A DNA stretch of 64,000 nucleotides from Thermus thermamylovorans (GCF_004307015.1 NZ_SIJL01000004.1:1-64000), one strand, 5' to 3'; positions 23,470 through 33,665 are shown, counted from the stretch's first letter. Numbers and translations: made by a program. Notes: generated from the letters alone by a model not told the origin.

Positions 23470-26341
23470 ATAGGGGCAGGATAACCCGGAAGAGACTCCC
23501 CCGGCCCTCCTCGCTTTCCACCTCGATCCTCCCCCCGTGGGCCTCCACGATGTGCTTGGAGATGAAAAGCCCGAGCCCTGTGCCCGAAACCCCGCGGGCC
23601 CGGGCGTTCTTGGCCCGGGCGTAGCGCTGGAAGAGCCCGGGAAGCTCCTCCTGGGGGATGCCCGGCCCGGTGTCCTCCACCTCCAGGAGCACAGCCTCCC
23701 CCTCCCGCCGGGCAGCGAAGCGCACCGCCCCCCCAGGGGGTGTGAACTTAAAGGCGTTGGAGAGAAGGTTCCCCAGGACCTGGACCACGCGGTCCGGGTC
23801 CGCCTCTATGACGGGGAGCTCCCCTACCTCCACCCGGAAGTCTACCCCCGAGAAGCGGGCCACCCCCTGGAAGCTCCTGGCCAGCTCCAGGAAGGAGGGC
23901 CTGAGGTCCACCGGGCGGCGGACCACCTCAAAGCGGCCGGCCTCCAAACGGCTCGTGTCCAAGAGGTTGTCCACCATGGTTTTCAGGCGGAAGGTGCTTT
24001 CCAGGATGAGCTCCACGGACTCCGAGGCGCTTTCGGAGAGGGGTTCTTCCCGCAAGAGCTCCGCCAGGCCCATGATCACCGCCAGGGGGGTGCGGAGCTC
24101 GTGGCTTACGGCGGCGATGAACTCCCCCTTGAGCCTTTCCGCCTCCAAACGTGGACGGAGGTCCCGTAGGTTCACCACCACGCCCCGCACCCGGGGCTCG
24201 TCCAGAAGGTTCCGTCCCCAGGCCTCCATGGGGATCGCGGTGCCGTCTGCGTGAAGCACGCGAAACTCTCCCGTGCGCACCTGGCCCGGGTGGGCCAAAA
24301 GCTCCTGCAAGAGGGCCGCGGCCAGGGGCCGGTCCTCGGGGTACACGGACTCCAAGCCCTGCACGGGAGCCCTTTTGTAGCCCTCAGGGTCGTAGCCCAA
24401 CACCGCCCGCACACTGGCGCTGACGAAGCGGATGATACCCTCCCGGTCGAGAACATAGACCACGTCCTGGGAGTTTTCCATGAGGGCCTTGAGGCGGTCC
24501 TCCTCCGCCTCCAAAAGCTCCAGGAAGCGGGCCTTCTCCAGCACCAGGGCGAGGAGGGTGCCCACCTGCGAAAGACGGGAAAGGAGCCTTTCCGAAAAGC
24601 GCCGCTCCTTGCGGTAACCCAAAAAGAGCCCGCCCTGGAAGTCTCCCGCCCGGAAAGGCGTCACCAGCACACTCCTAAGCCCCAGGGCCTCCGCTAGAGC
24701 GCAGTCCCCGGGGCCGAGGGCTTCCACCCCCAAGGGGCTTCCCTCCCGCAGGGCCTTCCCCAAAAGGTTAGGCTGGGGCAGCTCCTGGGGAAGCGGGCAG
24801 GTACCGTAGAGCATCTGCCCCACGCCCCCGCCCTCGGCCAAAAGCAGGCCTTCGTCGGCGCCAAAGAGGGCCTGCAACCGCTTCACAAGGGCCTCCCCCA
24901 GGGCCGCGAGCCCCCGCTGGCGCAAGGCGGTCTGGGCCACGTCCACCAGGGCCTGGGTGAAGGCCACCTGGTCCCGGAGGGCCCGCTCCACGCGGGTGCG
25001 CTCGGTGATATCGTGGAGGACCAAAACCCGCATCTCCCCCACCTGCCGCCCCCGCACGCTGTAGGTGGCCCCTCCCAGGCTGGCCTCCAACCGCCCCCCT
25101 TCCAGGGCGGGCCCCAAGGCTCCAGGCAGGTCTTCCAAGCCCACCTCCGCCCCCAGGCCCAAAGCGCCCCGTGCCCGCCCGTTGGCAAAGCCCCGATCGC
25201 CGAAAAGGACCACCACCCCATCCGGAAGTTCCTCCAAAACCTCGGAAAGCCGCCTGCGCTCGGCGGCCAAGGCCAAGGACAGCTGGGTCCTCTCCCGGTA
25301 GAGCTGGGCGTTCTTGAGGGCCACCCCCGCCACCCCGGTGAGGAGCTCCACGTAGCGCACCTCCTCCTCGCTGACCGCCCTTCCCCCCGGCCCGTGGTCC
25401 ACGGCCACGGCACCCAGGGGTTCCACCTCGGCCAGGATGGGCACGAAGGCCACGCTGGGCCCCAGGTCCTGGGCGACGGCCGGGGGCAAGACCCCTCGCC
25501 CCAGCACCAGGGCCCGACGCTCCCGCACCGCCCGGGCCAGGGGGTCGGGGGAGGAGGCCAGGGCAAGCCGGATGCGGCTGCGGCCCTCAGTCCAGAAGAG
25601 GGCCGAGCCCTTGACCGTCAGGTGGCCCTCCAGGCGGTCCCCCTTTACCAGGGCCACCGTCACCCGGTAAAACCCGAAGCGCTGGGCTAGGGCCCGGGCC
25701 AGGGTTTCCACCACCGCGCTGGGCTCCAGGGCCTTGGCCACCTCGCGCGCCAGGGCGCTCACGTGGGAAAGGGCCTCCACGTGGCGGGAAAGCCGGGCCA
25801 GGGCCCCGTTGCGCTCGGAGAGGAGCTCCCCGTTCTTGAGGGCCAAGGCGGTGAGCTGGGCCAGGAGGGGCAGGAGGGGCTTTAAGGCCTGGGGGACGCC
25901 CTCGAGGCTCAACACCCCCTTGGGGGCGAAGTGGGGGCAGCTGGGGCAAACCAGGGCCCGGGTCTCGCGGGTGGCCCGGGGGCGCAGACGGCAACGGGCC
26001 TCGGGGTCGGCCCAGCAGTAGGGGCCCTCCTCCCCTACCACCGGCAGGAGCCACTCTTCCTCCCGCTTGACCGGCCCCTCGGCAAAGAAGGCTTCCTGTA
26101 CCGGTCCCTTGCTATACAGGGGCAGGGCGATGGCGGACACGGTGTAGTGCCGTCCGCGGCCCGAGGCCACCTCTCCCATGAGCTCCCGGGTTTCCCTGCG
26201 GTAGAGAAAGAGGGCCGCCCGTTCCACCCCCTCCTCGGTGGCCACCTCCAGCAGGTTGCGAAGAATCTGCACCGGCTCCAGGTCCTTTAAGAGCGCCCGC
26301 TGGAAACGCCCCAGGACCTCGAGCTGCCCCACCAGTCTCAT
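23447..26341 (-). CDS. Cytosolic multi-GAF/PAS sensor histidine kinase
   Basis: A 964-residue histidine kinase without membrane segments. Domains in order, approximately: GAF 15-170, GAF 190-350, PAS-like 370-450, GAF 465-620, PAS 630-715 (DVVYVLDREGIIRFVS), HisKA with VSHELRTPL (histidine near 727), and HATPase with NLLSNAFKFTPPGG, DTGPGIP and GTGLGLFISK. The first GAF domain contains C109, C117, C132 and C135, the last pair in CPSCPHF, a set that could bind a metal or an Fe-S cluster. The signal is probably internal: redox, a gas or a small molecule. The paired receiver overlaps the 3' end. Confidence 0.9.
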   Translation of the reverse strand: MRLVGQLEVLGRFQRALLKDLEPVQILRNLLEVATEEGVERAALFLYRRETRELMGEVASGRGRHYTVSAIALPLYSKGPVQEAFFAEGPVKREEEWLLPVVGEEGPYCWADPEARCRLRPRATRETRALVCPSCPHFAPKGVLSLEGVPQALKPLLPLLAQLTALALKNGELLSERNGALARLSRHVEALSHVSALAREVAKALEPSAVVETLARALAQRFGFYRVTVALVKGDRLEGHLTVKGSALFWTEGRSRIRLALASSPDPLARAVRERRALVLGRGVLPPAVAQDLGPSVAFVPILAEVEPLGAVAVDHGPGGRAVSEEEVRYVELLTGVAGVALKNAQLYRERTQLSLALAAERRRLSEVLEELPDGVVVLFGDRGFANGRARGALGLGAEVGLEDLPGALGPALEGGRLEASLGGATYSVRGRQVGEMRVLVLHDITERTRVERALRDQVAFTQALVDVAQTALRQRGLAALGEALVKRLQALFGADEGLLLAEGGGVGQMLYGTCPLPQELPQPNLLGKALREGSPLGVEALGPGDCALAEALGLRSVLVTPFRAGDFQGGLFLGYRKERRFSERLLSRLSQVGTLLALVLEKARFLELLEAEEDRLKALMENSQDVVYVLDREGIIRFVSASVRAVLGYDPEGYKRAPVQGLESVYPEDRPLAAALLQELLAHPGQVRTGEFRVLHADGTAIPMEAWGRNLLDEPRVRGVVVNLRDLRPRLEAERLKGEFIAAVSHELRTPLAVIMGLAELLREEPLSESASESVELILESTFRLKTMVDNLLDTSRLEAGRFEVVRRPVDLRPSFLELARSFQGVARFSGVDFRVEVGELPVIEADPDRVVQVLGNLLSNAFKFTPPGGAVRFAARREGEAVLLEVEDTGPGIPQEELPGLFQRYARAKNARARGVSGTGLGLFISKHIVEAHGGRIEVESEEGRGSLFRVILPLYAPHPSG

Positions 26342-26370
26342 CTGCCTCCAATGGTAGCATGGGGCCGGGG

Positions 26371-26399
26371 TTGCAAGGGGCAGGGGGAAATCTTAGACT
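26371..26399 (+). promoter_or_regulatory. Promoter of acd-etfB-etfA
   Basis: TTGCAA (26371-26376), 17 bases, TAGACT (26394-26399). Transcription would begin near 26406, leaving a leader of about 34 bases containing the ribosome site TAAGGAGG. Confidence 0.7.
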
Positions 26400-26439
26400 T
26401 GGTCAAAGAGCGGGGCCCCTTGGCCTAAGGAGGAAAGCC

Positions 26440-27585
<1,146 letters not shown>

Positions 27586-27598
27586 AGGGAGGCTAAGG

Positions 27599-28342
27599 AT
27601 GAAGTTCGTGGCGGTCATCCGGCAGGTACCCGACGGGGAGAGCAGGCTCAAGGTCCAGGGGGGACGGGTGGACCTCTCGGGGGCCACCCTGATCCTGGAC
27701 CAGATGGACGAGTACGCGGTGGAAGAGGCCCTGCGCCTCAAGGAAAAGCATGGGGGGGAGGCCATTGTGGTGGGCTTCGGCCCCGAGCGCACCGAGGAGG
27801 CCATCCGCACCGCTTTGGCCATGGGCATGGACCGGGGGGTGCACGTGGTCCACGAGGGCTACGCCGACCCCGTGGCCGTGGCCGAGGCCCTGGCCCCGGT
27901 CCTGAAGGAGGAGGTCCCCACCCTGGTCCTCACCGGAGGGCAGCAGGCGGACTGGGACAGCCAGGCCCTGGGGGCGGCCCTGGCTGAGGCCCTGGGGGTG
28001 CCGGTGGTGGCCTGGACCACCGCCCTGGAGCTGGAGGGGGAGACCGCCCGGGCCAAGCACGACCTGGACGAGGGAGCGGAGTGGGTGCGGGTGCCCCTCC
28101 CTGCGGTCTTCACCACCCAGCAGGGCCTGAACGAGCCCCGCTACCCCACCCTGCCCGGCATCATGAGGGCCAAGAAGAAGGAGATCAAGAAGGTGGCCTT
28201 CCAAGGAACGGCCAAGGTGGAGGTCCTGGAAGAGAGCATCCAGGAAAAGGCCCGTTTGGGGAAGATCCTGGACGGTAAGGATCCGGTGGCGGCGGCGGAG
28301 GAGCTGGTGCGGCTTCTCCGCGAGGAGGCCAAGGTCATTTAG
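27599..28342 (+). CDS. etfB: Electron transfer flavoprotein beta subunit
   Basis: A 247-residue ETF small subunit. With EtfA it accepts electrons from acyl-CoA dehydrogenases and passes them to the quinone pool through ETF:quinone oxidoreductase. The N-terminus MKFVAVIRQVPDGE, the AMP-binding region LTGGQQADWDSQALGAALAE near residue 103, and NEPRYPTLPGIMRAKKKEI near 178, the recognition-loop region, fit the family. It starts 13 bases after the dehydrogenase stop codon and ends 10 bases before etfA. Confidence 0.95.
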   Translation: MKFVAVIRQVPDGESRLKVQGGRVDLSGATLILDQMDEYAVEEALRLKEKHGGEAIVVGFGPERTEEAIRTALAMGMDRGVHVVHEGYADPVAVAEALAPVLKEEVPTLVLTGGQQADWDSQALGAALAEALGVPVVAWTTALELEGETARAKHDLDEGAEWVRVPLPAVFTTQQGLNEPRYPTLPGIMRAKKKEIKKVAFQGTAKVEVLEESIQEKARLGKILDGKDPVAAAEELVRLLREEAKVI

Positions 28343-28352
28343 GAGGTGGCCC

Positions 28353-29294
28353 ATGATCCTGGTGGTGCTGGACCATGATGGAAGCAAGCTTAGGAAAGCG
28401 AGCCTCGAGGCCCTCACCCGGGCCCGGAAGTTGGCCGAGGCCCTGGGGGCAAGGGTGGCGGGGGTACTCCTGGCGGAAGGCCCGGCCCCCGTGGAGGAGG
28501 CCCGAGGCTACGTGGAAACCCTTTACGTGGCCGAGCCCGGCCCCTACACCGCGGAGCGGTGGGCAGCCGGGGTGCTGGAGGCGGCCAAGGGCGGGGCCAG
28601 GGCGGTCCTCGCCCCCTCGTCCCGGCAGAGCCGGGCCTACCTGGGCCGGGTAGCCTACGCCCTGAGGGCGGGGCTATTGGAGGACACCCTGGACTCCTGG
28701 GCGGAGGGGGGCCAGGTCTACGCCACCCGCTACGCCTACCTGAACCGGGTGACCCAGAAGGTGCGCAGCGCCCTCCCTGCGGTCCTCACGGTGAAGCCCA
28801 ACACCACCCCCCTGGCGGAGCCCCTGGGGGGGCAGGGCGAGGCGGTGGCCCTGAGCCTGCCCCCGGTGCCCACGCTGGAGGTGCTGGAGAGGGTGCAGGA
28901 GGAGAAGCGGGGCGTCTCCCTCACCGAGGCCGACGTGGTGGTCACGGGGGGCCGGGGGCTGGGGGGCGCCGAGGCCTTCCAGAAGGTGGAGGAGCTGGCC
29001 CTCCTCCTGGGCGGGGCCGTGGGGGCCACCCGGGCGGTGGTGGACGCGGGCTGGCGCCCTTACGCCGAGCAGGTGGGCCAGACGGGGAAGACCGTGCAGC
29101 CCTCCCTCTACATCGCCTTAGGGGTTTCCGGGGCGGTGCAGCACCTCTCGGGGATGAACAAGAGCAAGTTCATCGTGGCGGTGAACAAGGACCCCGAGGC
29201 CCCCATCTTCAAGCACGCGGACTACGGCATCGTGGGGGACGTGCACCAGGTGCTGCCCTCCCTGATCCAGGCGGTGAAGCGACTCAAGGACTGA
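28353..29294 (+). CDS. etfA: Electron transfer flavoprotein alpha subunit
   Basis: A 313-residue ETF large subunit carrying FAD. The C-terminal FAD domain shows TGGRGLGG near residue 196, [11 protein letters not shown] near 226, [21 protein letters not shown] near 240, and [16 protein letters not shown] at the end. AGGAGGTGG precedes the ATG. It is the last gene of the acd-etfB-etfA operon and is followed by a hairpin. Confidence 0.95.
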   Translation: MILVVLDHDGSKLRKASLEALTRARKLAEALGARVAGVLLAEGPAPVEEARGYVETLYVAEPGPYTAERWAAGVLEAAKGGARAVLAPSSRQSRAYLGRVAYALRAGLLEDTLDSWAEGGQVYATRYAYLNRVTQKVRSALPAVLTVKPNTTPLAEPLGGQGEAVALSLPPVPTLEVLERVQEEKRGVSLTEADVVVTGGRGLGGAEAFQKVEELALLLGGAVGATRAVVDAGWRPYAEQVGQTGKTVQPSLYIALGVSGAVQHLSGMNKSKFIVAVNKDPEAPIFKHADYGIVGDVHQVLPSLIQAVKRLKD

Positions 29295-29301
29295 GGGCTT
29301 G

Positions 29302-29330
29302 CCGGGTGCCCCCGCGGTGCCCGCACCCGG
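29302..29330 (+). terminator. Hairpin after etfA
   Basis: CCGGGTGC (29302-29309) pairs with GCACCCGG (29323-29330), eight bases, seven bases after the etfA stop codon. No clear T-run follows. The remaining sequence to 29438 is GC-rich and shows no gene. Confidence 0.45.
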
Positions 29331-29438
29331 GCCCGACGGGGCGGCAAACCCCCGGCCGCGGTTCGGGGGGCGAGGGGGGCCCCTAAAGCCCCCCCGCCCC
29401 CTTTTCCCCTAGGCGGCCCTACCCTGCCCCGGCGCGGT

Positions 29439-29891
29439 TCAGCCCTCCCGACGTTCGTCCCGGGAAGGGGGCGGGGGGGGTGCCCCCTCCTCCTCCATGC
29501 GGGCCTCCTCCGGGGTCTTGGGAGGAGCGCTCTGGGTTTCCTCTGGTGGGGGAGCGGGCTTCCTCCCCTCCCCGCGGAGGAACCTGAGGAGGAGGTAGAG
29601 GAGCAGGGCCGCGGCCACCACCCCCACCGCGTAAGGCCAGGCGGGGGCTCCTGAGGCCTCGGGGGGCGCGGGCAGGGCCAGGGGCGGGGCCGGGGCCTGG
29701 AAGACCTCCTCCTCCAGCTGGCCCACCCGCTCGGCTAGGGCCTTAAGGGCTTCCTCCTGGGCGGCAAGCCTGGCCTCCAGGGCCGCCACCCGGCCCTCCG
29801 CCGCCAGGAGGCGGCTGTACCCTTCGTACCCCAGCCAGCCCAGAAGGACCAGCAGGACCAGAAACGCCAGCAGGGGAATCCAAGGTCGCAT
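29439..29891 (-). CDS. Two-span membrane protein with coiled coil, unknown function
   Basis: A 150-residue protein that I do not recognise. Residues 5-22 (WIPLLAFLVLLVLLGWLG) form a membrane segment or uncleaved signal. Residues 28-65 are a charged heptad-like coiled coil (AAEGRVAALEARLAAQEEAL onward). A proline/alanine-rich linker follows, a second membrane segment lies near 82-103, and the C-terminal 45 residues are proline- and glutamate-rich and probably disordered. AAAGGAGG lies four bases before the ATG. A good promoter (TTGTCG-N18-TACAGT) lies upstream inside the pccB start region. Confidence 0.7.
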   Translation of the reverse strand: MRPWIPLLAFLVLLVLLGWLGYEGYSRLLAAEGRVAALEARLAAQEEALKALAERVGQLEEEVFQAPAPPLALPAPPEASGAPAWPYAVGVVAAALLLYLLLRFLRGEGRKPAPPPEETQSAPPKTPEEARMEEEGAPPPPPSRDERREG

Positions 29892-29938
29892 CGTGCCTCC
29901 TTTCCCCGGGCCCTTCCTGGAAGCAAGCCCGGCCCTTT

Positions 29939-29968
29939 ACTGTATCATGCGGCCAGTATGGCCGACAA
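29939..29968. promoter_or_regulatory. Divergent promoters with overlapping -10 boxes
   Basis: Minus strand: TTGTCG (29968-29963), 18 bases, TACAGT (29944-29939), for the coiled-coil membrane protein. Plus strand: TATCAT (29943-29948), nine bases before the pccB ATG. The two -10 boxes share bases 29943-29944, so polymerase can open only one promoter at a time. Confidence 0.6.
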
Positions 29969-31523
29969 CGCCAGGCTTATCCTGGACGAACTCCTCGCCG
30001 AGCTGGAGGAAAGGCGCAAAAAGGTGTTCCTGGGTGGGGGTGAGGAGCGCATAAGGAAGCAGCACCAGCAGGGCAAGCTCACCGCCCGGGAACGCATCGC
30101 CTACCTCCTGGACGAGGGCAGTTTCGTGGAGCTCATGCCCTTCACCGAACACCTGGAAACCGGGCTCATGGAGGGGATGGAAGCCCCGGCGGACGGGGTG
30201 GTGACCGGCTACGGCACCATCGGAGGACGCCTGGTCTTCGTCTTCAGCCAGGATTTCACCGTCTTAGGAGGCTCCCTGGGGAAGATGCACGGGCGTAAGA
30301 TCGCAAGCCTCATGGACCTGGCGGCCAAGGTGGGGGCTCCCATCATCGGCCTCAATGATTCCGCCGGGGCCCGCATCCAGGAGGGGGTGGACAGCCTCTC
30401 CGGCTACGGGGAGGTCTTCTACCGCAACGCCATCTACTCCGGGGTGGTGCCGCAGATCTCCGCCATCCTGGGCCCCTGCGCCGGGGGTGCGGTCTACAGC
30501 CCCGCCATGACCGACTTTGTGCTCATGAGCCGGGGAGGGAGCTACATGTTCATCACCGGCCCCGAGGTGATCCGGAGCGTGACCCGGGAGGAGGTGAGCT
30601 TCGAGGAGCTGGGGGGGGCGGAGGTGCACATGGAGAAAAGCGGGGTGGCCCACCTCGAGGGCAAGGACGACCGGGAGGTCCTGGACCTCATCAGGAAGCT
30701 CCTCTCCTACCTGCCGCAAAACAGCCGGGAAAAGCCCCCGGTGCGGGAGCCCAGGGACGACCCCCACCGCCCCACCCCGGAGCTTCTGGACATCGTCCAC
30801 CCGGACGCCCGAAGGCCCTACAACATGCACCAGGTGATCCGGACCCTCCTGGACGAGGGGGAGTTCTTGGAGATCCAGCCGGGCTTCGCCCGGAACCTCA
30901 TCGTGGGCCTGGGGCGGCTCGGCGGCTACCCCGTGGGGGTCATCGCCAACAACCCCCGCTTCATGGCCGGGGCCCTGGACATCAACGCCTCCGACAAGGC
31001 CGCCCGCTTCATCCGCACCATGGACGCCTTCAACATCCCCCTCCTCACCCTGGTGGACGTGACGGGCTTTCTGCCCGGGGTGGCCCAGGAGCACGGGGGC
31101 ATCATCCGCCACGGGGCCAAGATGCTCTTCGCCTACGCCGAGGCCACGGTGCCCAAGATCACCCTCATCGCCCGCAAGGCCTACGGGGGGGCCTACCTGG
31201 CCATGAACTCCAAGGACATGGGGGCGGACGTGGTGCTGGCCTGGCCCACGGCGGCGGTGGCGGTGATGGGGGCGGAAGGGGCGGCCAACATCATCTACCG
31301 CAAGGAGATCCAGTCCTCCCCCAACCCCGAGGAAACCCGCCGCCGGAAAATCGAGGAGTACAAGCGGGCCTTCGACAACCCCTGGGTGGCGGCGGCCCGG
31401 GGCTACATCGACGACGTCATCGACCCCACCCACACCCGGCGCATCCTTTACCGGCACCTGCGGATGCTCTGGGACAAAAAGGAGGAACGGCCCTTCAAGA
31501 AGCACGACAACATCCCCCTCTGA
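29958..31523 (+). CDS. Acyl-CoA carboxylase carboxyltransferase (propionyl-/methylmalonyl-CoA) subunit
   Basis: A 521-residue biotin-dependent carboxyltransferase of the PccB/MmdA type, moving CO2 between biotin and an acyl-CoA, most likely propionyl-CoA. The crotonase-like halves carry NDSAGARIQEGVDSLSGYGE near residue 133 and IARKAYGGAYLAMNSKDMGA near 404 (oxyanion-hole regions); GFLPGVAQEHGGIIRHGAK is typical of propionyl-CoA type subunits. No biotin carboxylase or biotin carrier gene is nearby, so the partners are encoded elsewhere. TATCAT lies nine bases before the ATG, so the mRNA is nearly leaderless. A perfect palindromic terminator follows. Confidence 0.92.
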   Translation: MADNARLILDELLAELEERRKKVFLGGGEERIRKQHQQGKLTARERIAYLLDEGSFVELMPFTEHLETGLMEGMEAPADGVVTGYGTIGGRLVFVFSQDFTVLGGSLGKMHGRKIASLMDLAAKVGAPIIGLNDSAGARIQEGVDSLSGYGEVFYRNAIYSGVVPQISAILGPCAGGAVYSPAMTDFVLMSRGGSYMFITGPEVIRSVTREEVSFEELGGAEVHMEKSGVAHLEGKDDREVLDLIRKLLSYLPQNSREKPPVREPRDDPHRPTPELLDIVHPDARRPYNMHQVIRTLLDEGEFLEIQPGFARNLIVGLGRLGGYPVGVIANNPRFMAGALDINASDKAARFIRTMDAFNIPLLTLVDVTGFLPGVAQEHGGIIRHGAKMLFAYAEATVPKITLIARKAYGGAYLAMNSKDMGADVVLAWPTAAVAVMGAEGAANIIYRKEIQSSPNPEETRRRKIEEYKRAFDNPWVAAARGYIDDVIDPTHTRRILYRHLRMLWDKKEERPFKKHDNIPL

Positions 31524-31542
31524 AACCCGAGGGCGCCGGGGT

Positions 31543-31577
31543 CGGCCCAAAGTCCTAGGACTTTGGGCCGTTTTCTT
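31543..31577 (+). terminator. Strong intrinsic terminator after pccB
   Basis: A perfect 28-base palindrome (31543-31570) gives a 12-base-pair stem, CGGCCCAAAGTC with loop CTAG, followed by TTTTCTT (31571-31577). Confidence 0.92.
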
Positions 31578-31625
31578 GGGGCGGCGGAGGACCTAGCCTG
31601 GACATGAACGGGAGGTGAAGCCGAG

Positions 31626-33110
31626 ATGAAACCCTATGCCAAGGCCCTTATCGGCGGGCTGGCCCTTCTTCTCTTCGCCGCCTGCTCCGGGCCACAGGGG
31701 GAGGTAGGGCCGCAGGAGATCGTGGTGACGGAAGGGATCCCTGCCCCCAGCGCCAAGGGGGTGGCGGTCCGGCCCCAGGGGAACCTCGAGGGCCAGCTGG
31801 CCTCCTTGGTGGGCTCCCAAACCACCCCCCTGGCGGTGGACGGGTGCGCCTACGGGGCCCCCAGCACGGTGCAGGTGAGCTACGCCATCAAGACACCGCC
31901 TGCGCAGGCCTACCCCGCCTCCTTCAAGGTCTACACCACCTGGGCCCACGAGGCAGGGGCATGGGTGGGGTCGGATGAAGCCACCGTCACCTTCCAAAGC
32001 GCCAGCGACCAGCCCAAAACGGTGATGCTCACCGTGCGGAATGGGGGTTCCCCTGCCACGGGCACTAGCACCTTTACGGTGGAGCCTCGGGATCCCCAGC
32101 CCAGCTCCGGTCCAGGAAGGCTCCAGACACCTCCTGGGCAGTCCGAGGTCACCGTCCACGTGAGCTTCAACCCCTGCCCTGCCACCGACCCCCCTCCCCC
32201 CAACACGCCCCCTACCCTCACCGTGCCCAACTTCGTCCTGGCAGAGGCCACCGGCCCCGCCGGGGCCCAGGTGGCCTTCTCGGTCACGGCCACGGACCTC
32301 GAGGACGGGGACCTCACGGGGAGCGTGGTCTGCACCCCAACAAGCGGTACCCTCTTCCCCATCGGCGAAACCACGGTGACCTGCTCCGTAACCGACTCCG
32401 GGGGACTTTCCGCCAGCGCGAGCTTCCCCGTATACGTGGAGGACTCGACCCCGCCCATCTTCTCTGGAGTGCCCAGCGGCACCGCGACCCGGATCGCCCA
32501 GAACATCCAGGGATGGGCCTTAAACCTTGCGGATCTTGGCATTTCCGCTAGCGACCCGAACGGGGTTTCGGAGCCCGTGACCATGACCTGCATCCCTGCG
32601 GAGGGGAGCTACATCCCCATCGGGGCCACCCAGACCGTGGTCTGCACTGCTAGGGACAGCGCCACCTACCGCGCCCCGGTGAGCCCCGCCCCCCCCACCC
32701 CCAACGAGAGCCAGGCTAGCTTCCAGGTCTTCGTGACCCTGAACGTGAACCCTGCAGGCTTCCTACCCCCCTTGCGCATGGCGGTCCCCTACAGCGCCCA
32801 CAAGCGGGGCTCCACCATCCCCCACAAGTTCTACCCGCCCACCTACGCCGATGGCACCCCCGCCACGGACCTGGCCGACGGCCTGCGCCTTGTCCTCCGC
32901 TACACCGGCAGCTGCAACTCCACAAGCGGGGAGGCAATCGAGGGCAACGACTACCCCACCGGCTCCACCGCCTGGCGCTACGACCCCGACAGCGGCCAGT
33001 ACGTCTTCAACCTGAAGACCCAGGCCGGCTGGAGCCTGGGCTGCTACCGCACCACGGTGTCCTACGCGGGCATCCCCTTGGCGGAGACCCATTTCAGCCT
33101 CATCCGCTAG
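31626..33110 (+). CDS. Lipoprotein with HYR and PxKF-like domains
   Basis: A 494-residue predicted surface lipoprotein. The signal peptide ends at lipobox FAAC, so C20 is lipidated. After a beta-rich segment and a proline-rich linker near residue 190 come two immunoglobulin-like HYR repeats (about 197-275 and 276-375), each with paired cysteines such as SVVCTPTSGTLFPIGETTVTC. The C-terminal part has GSTIPHKFYPPTY and a tyrosine/tryptophan-rich end (YVFNLKTQAGWSLGCYRTT), resembling the PxKF domain found at the ends of HYR proteins. A role in adhesion or surface structure is likely but unproven. GGGAGGTG lies seven bases before the ATG. A TAGCCT (31594-31599) may be its -10 box. Confidence 0.82.
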   Translation: MKPYAKALIGGLALLLFAACSGPQGEVGPQEIVVTEGIPAPSAKGVAVRPQGNLEGQLASLVGSQTTPLAVDGCAYGAPSTVQVSYAIKTPPAQAYPASFKVYTTWAHEAGAWVGSDEATVTFQSASDQPKTVMLTVRNGGSPATGTSTFTVEPRDPQPSSGPGRLQTPPGQSEVTVHVSFNPCPATDPPPPNTPPTLTVPNFVLAEATGPAGAQVAFSVTATDLEDGDLTGSVVCTPTSGTLFPIGETTVTCSVTDSGGLSASASFPVYVEDSTPPIFSGVPSGTATRIAQNIQGWALNLADLGISASDPNGVSEPVTMTCIPAEGSYIPIGATQTVVCTARDSATYRAPVSPAPPTPNESQASFQVFVTLNVNPAGFLPPLRMAVPYSAHKRGSTIPHKFYPPTYADGTPATDLADGLRLVLRYTGSCNSTSGEAIEGNDYPTGSTAWRYDPDSGQYVFNLKTQAGWSLGCYRTTVSYAGIPLAETHFSLIR

Positions 33111-33135
33111 GGGTAAACCAAGGTTTGGGTAAACT
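33111..33135 (+). promoter_or_regulatory. Tandem GGGTAAAC repeats before the LuxR-type gene
   Basis: GGGTAAAC occurs at 33111-33118 and 33127-33134, sixteen bases apart, and AAACC-AA-GGTTT (33115-33126) forms a small palindrome between them. TAAACT (33130-33135) could serve as the -10 box, eleven bases before the regulator's ATG. The arrangement suits autoregulation by the encoded protein. Confidence 0.45.
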
Positions 33136-33146
33136 GGGGCCAGGCC

Positions 33147-33665
33147 ATGGTGAAGGTCTGGCTCCAGTTTCCCATCTTCACCGAGCAGGAAGCCTTGGCG
33201 GAAACCCTGAGGGCCCGGGGCTTCGAGGTGGTGGAGCACCCCCTCCTGGCCCAGGTGGGCCTGGTGGAGGCCGACCGGGAGGTCCCTGCCCCCCCGCCCG
33301 TCCCCGCGGTGGTCCTCTTAAAGACCCGGGAACAGTCGGCCCAAGCCCTGAAGAAGGGGTACAGGGGCTACCTCTACCCGGACCAGGGCCTCGAGGTCCT
33401 GGAAAGGGCCCTCAAGGCCGTGGCCCAGGGGGAGGTCTGGGCGGAAAGGCGGGTGGTGGCCGCCTTGGTGGGGGAGCCCCTCCCCCACCTCACCCAGCGG
33501 GAGAAGGAGGTGGCTGCCCTGGCCGCCCTCGGCCTCAGCAACGAGGAGATCGCCAAGGAACTCGGCATCTCGGTGAAGACGGTGAAGGCCCACCTCTCCA
33601 TCATCTTTCAGAAGCTGGGCGTGAAGAAGCGGAGCCAGCTGGCCCACGTGCGCTTCCTGAGCTGA
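33147..33665 (+). CDS. LuxR-type regulator with degenerate receiver
   Basis: A 172-residue NarL/LuxR-type DNA-binding protein. The C-terminal HTH is clear: LTQREKEVAALAALGLSNEE followed by ISVKTVKAHLSIIFQKLGV (about 115-165). The first 105 residues have the outline of a receiver (YRGYLYPDQGLEVLERALKA is the usual last helix region), but the acidic pair at strand 1 and the phosphoacceptor aspartate are not apparent, and the lysine position reads YPDQ. It is probably not phosphorylated and may respond to a ligand or partner protein. It lies between two lipoprotein genes, which are its likely targets. Confidence 0.85.
   Translation: MVKVWLQFPIFTEQEALAETLRARGFEVVEHPLLAQVGLVEADREVPAPPPVPAVVLLKTREQSAQALKKGYRGYLYPDQGLEVLERALKAVAQGEVWAERRVVAALVGEPLPHLTQREKEVAALAALGLSNEEIAKELGISVKTVKAHLSIIFQKLGVKKRSQLAHVRFLS

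Noticed and set aside
26359-26439. Upstream start for the acyl-CoA dehydrogenase at 26359
   Set aside because: It would precede the promoter at 26371-26399 and the strong ribosome site before 26440.
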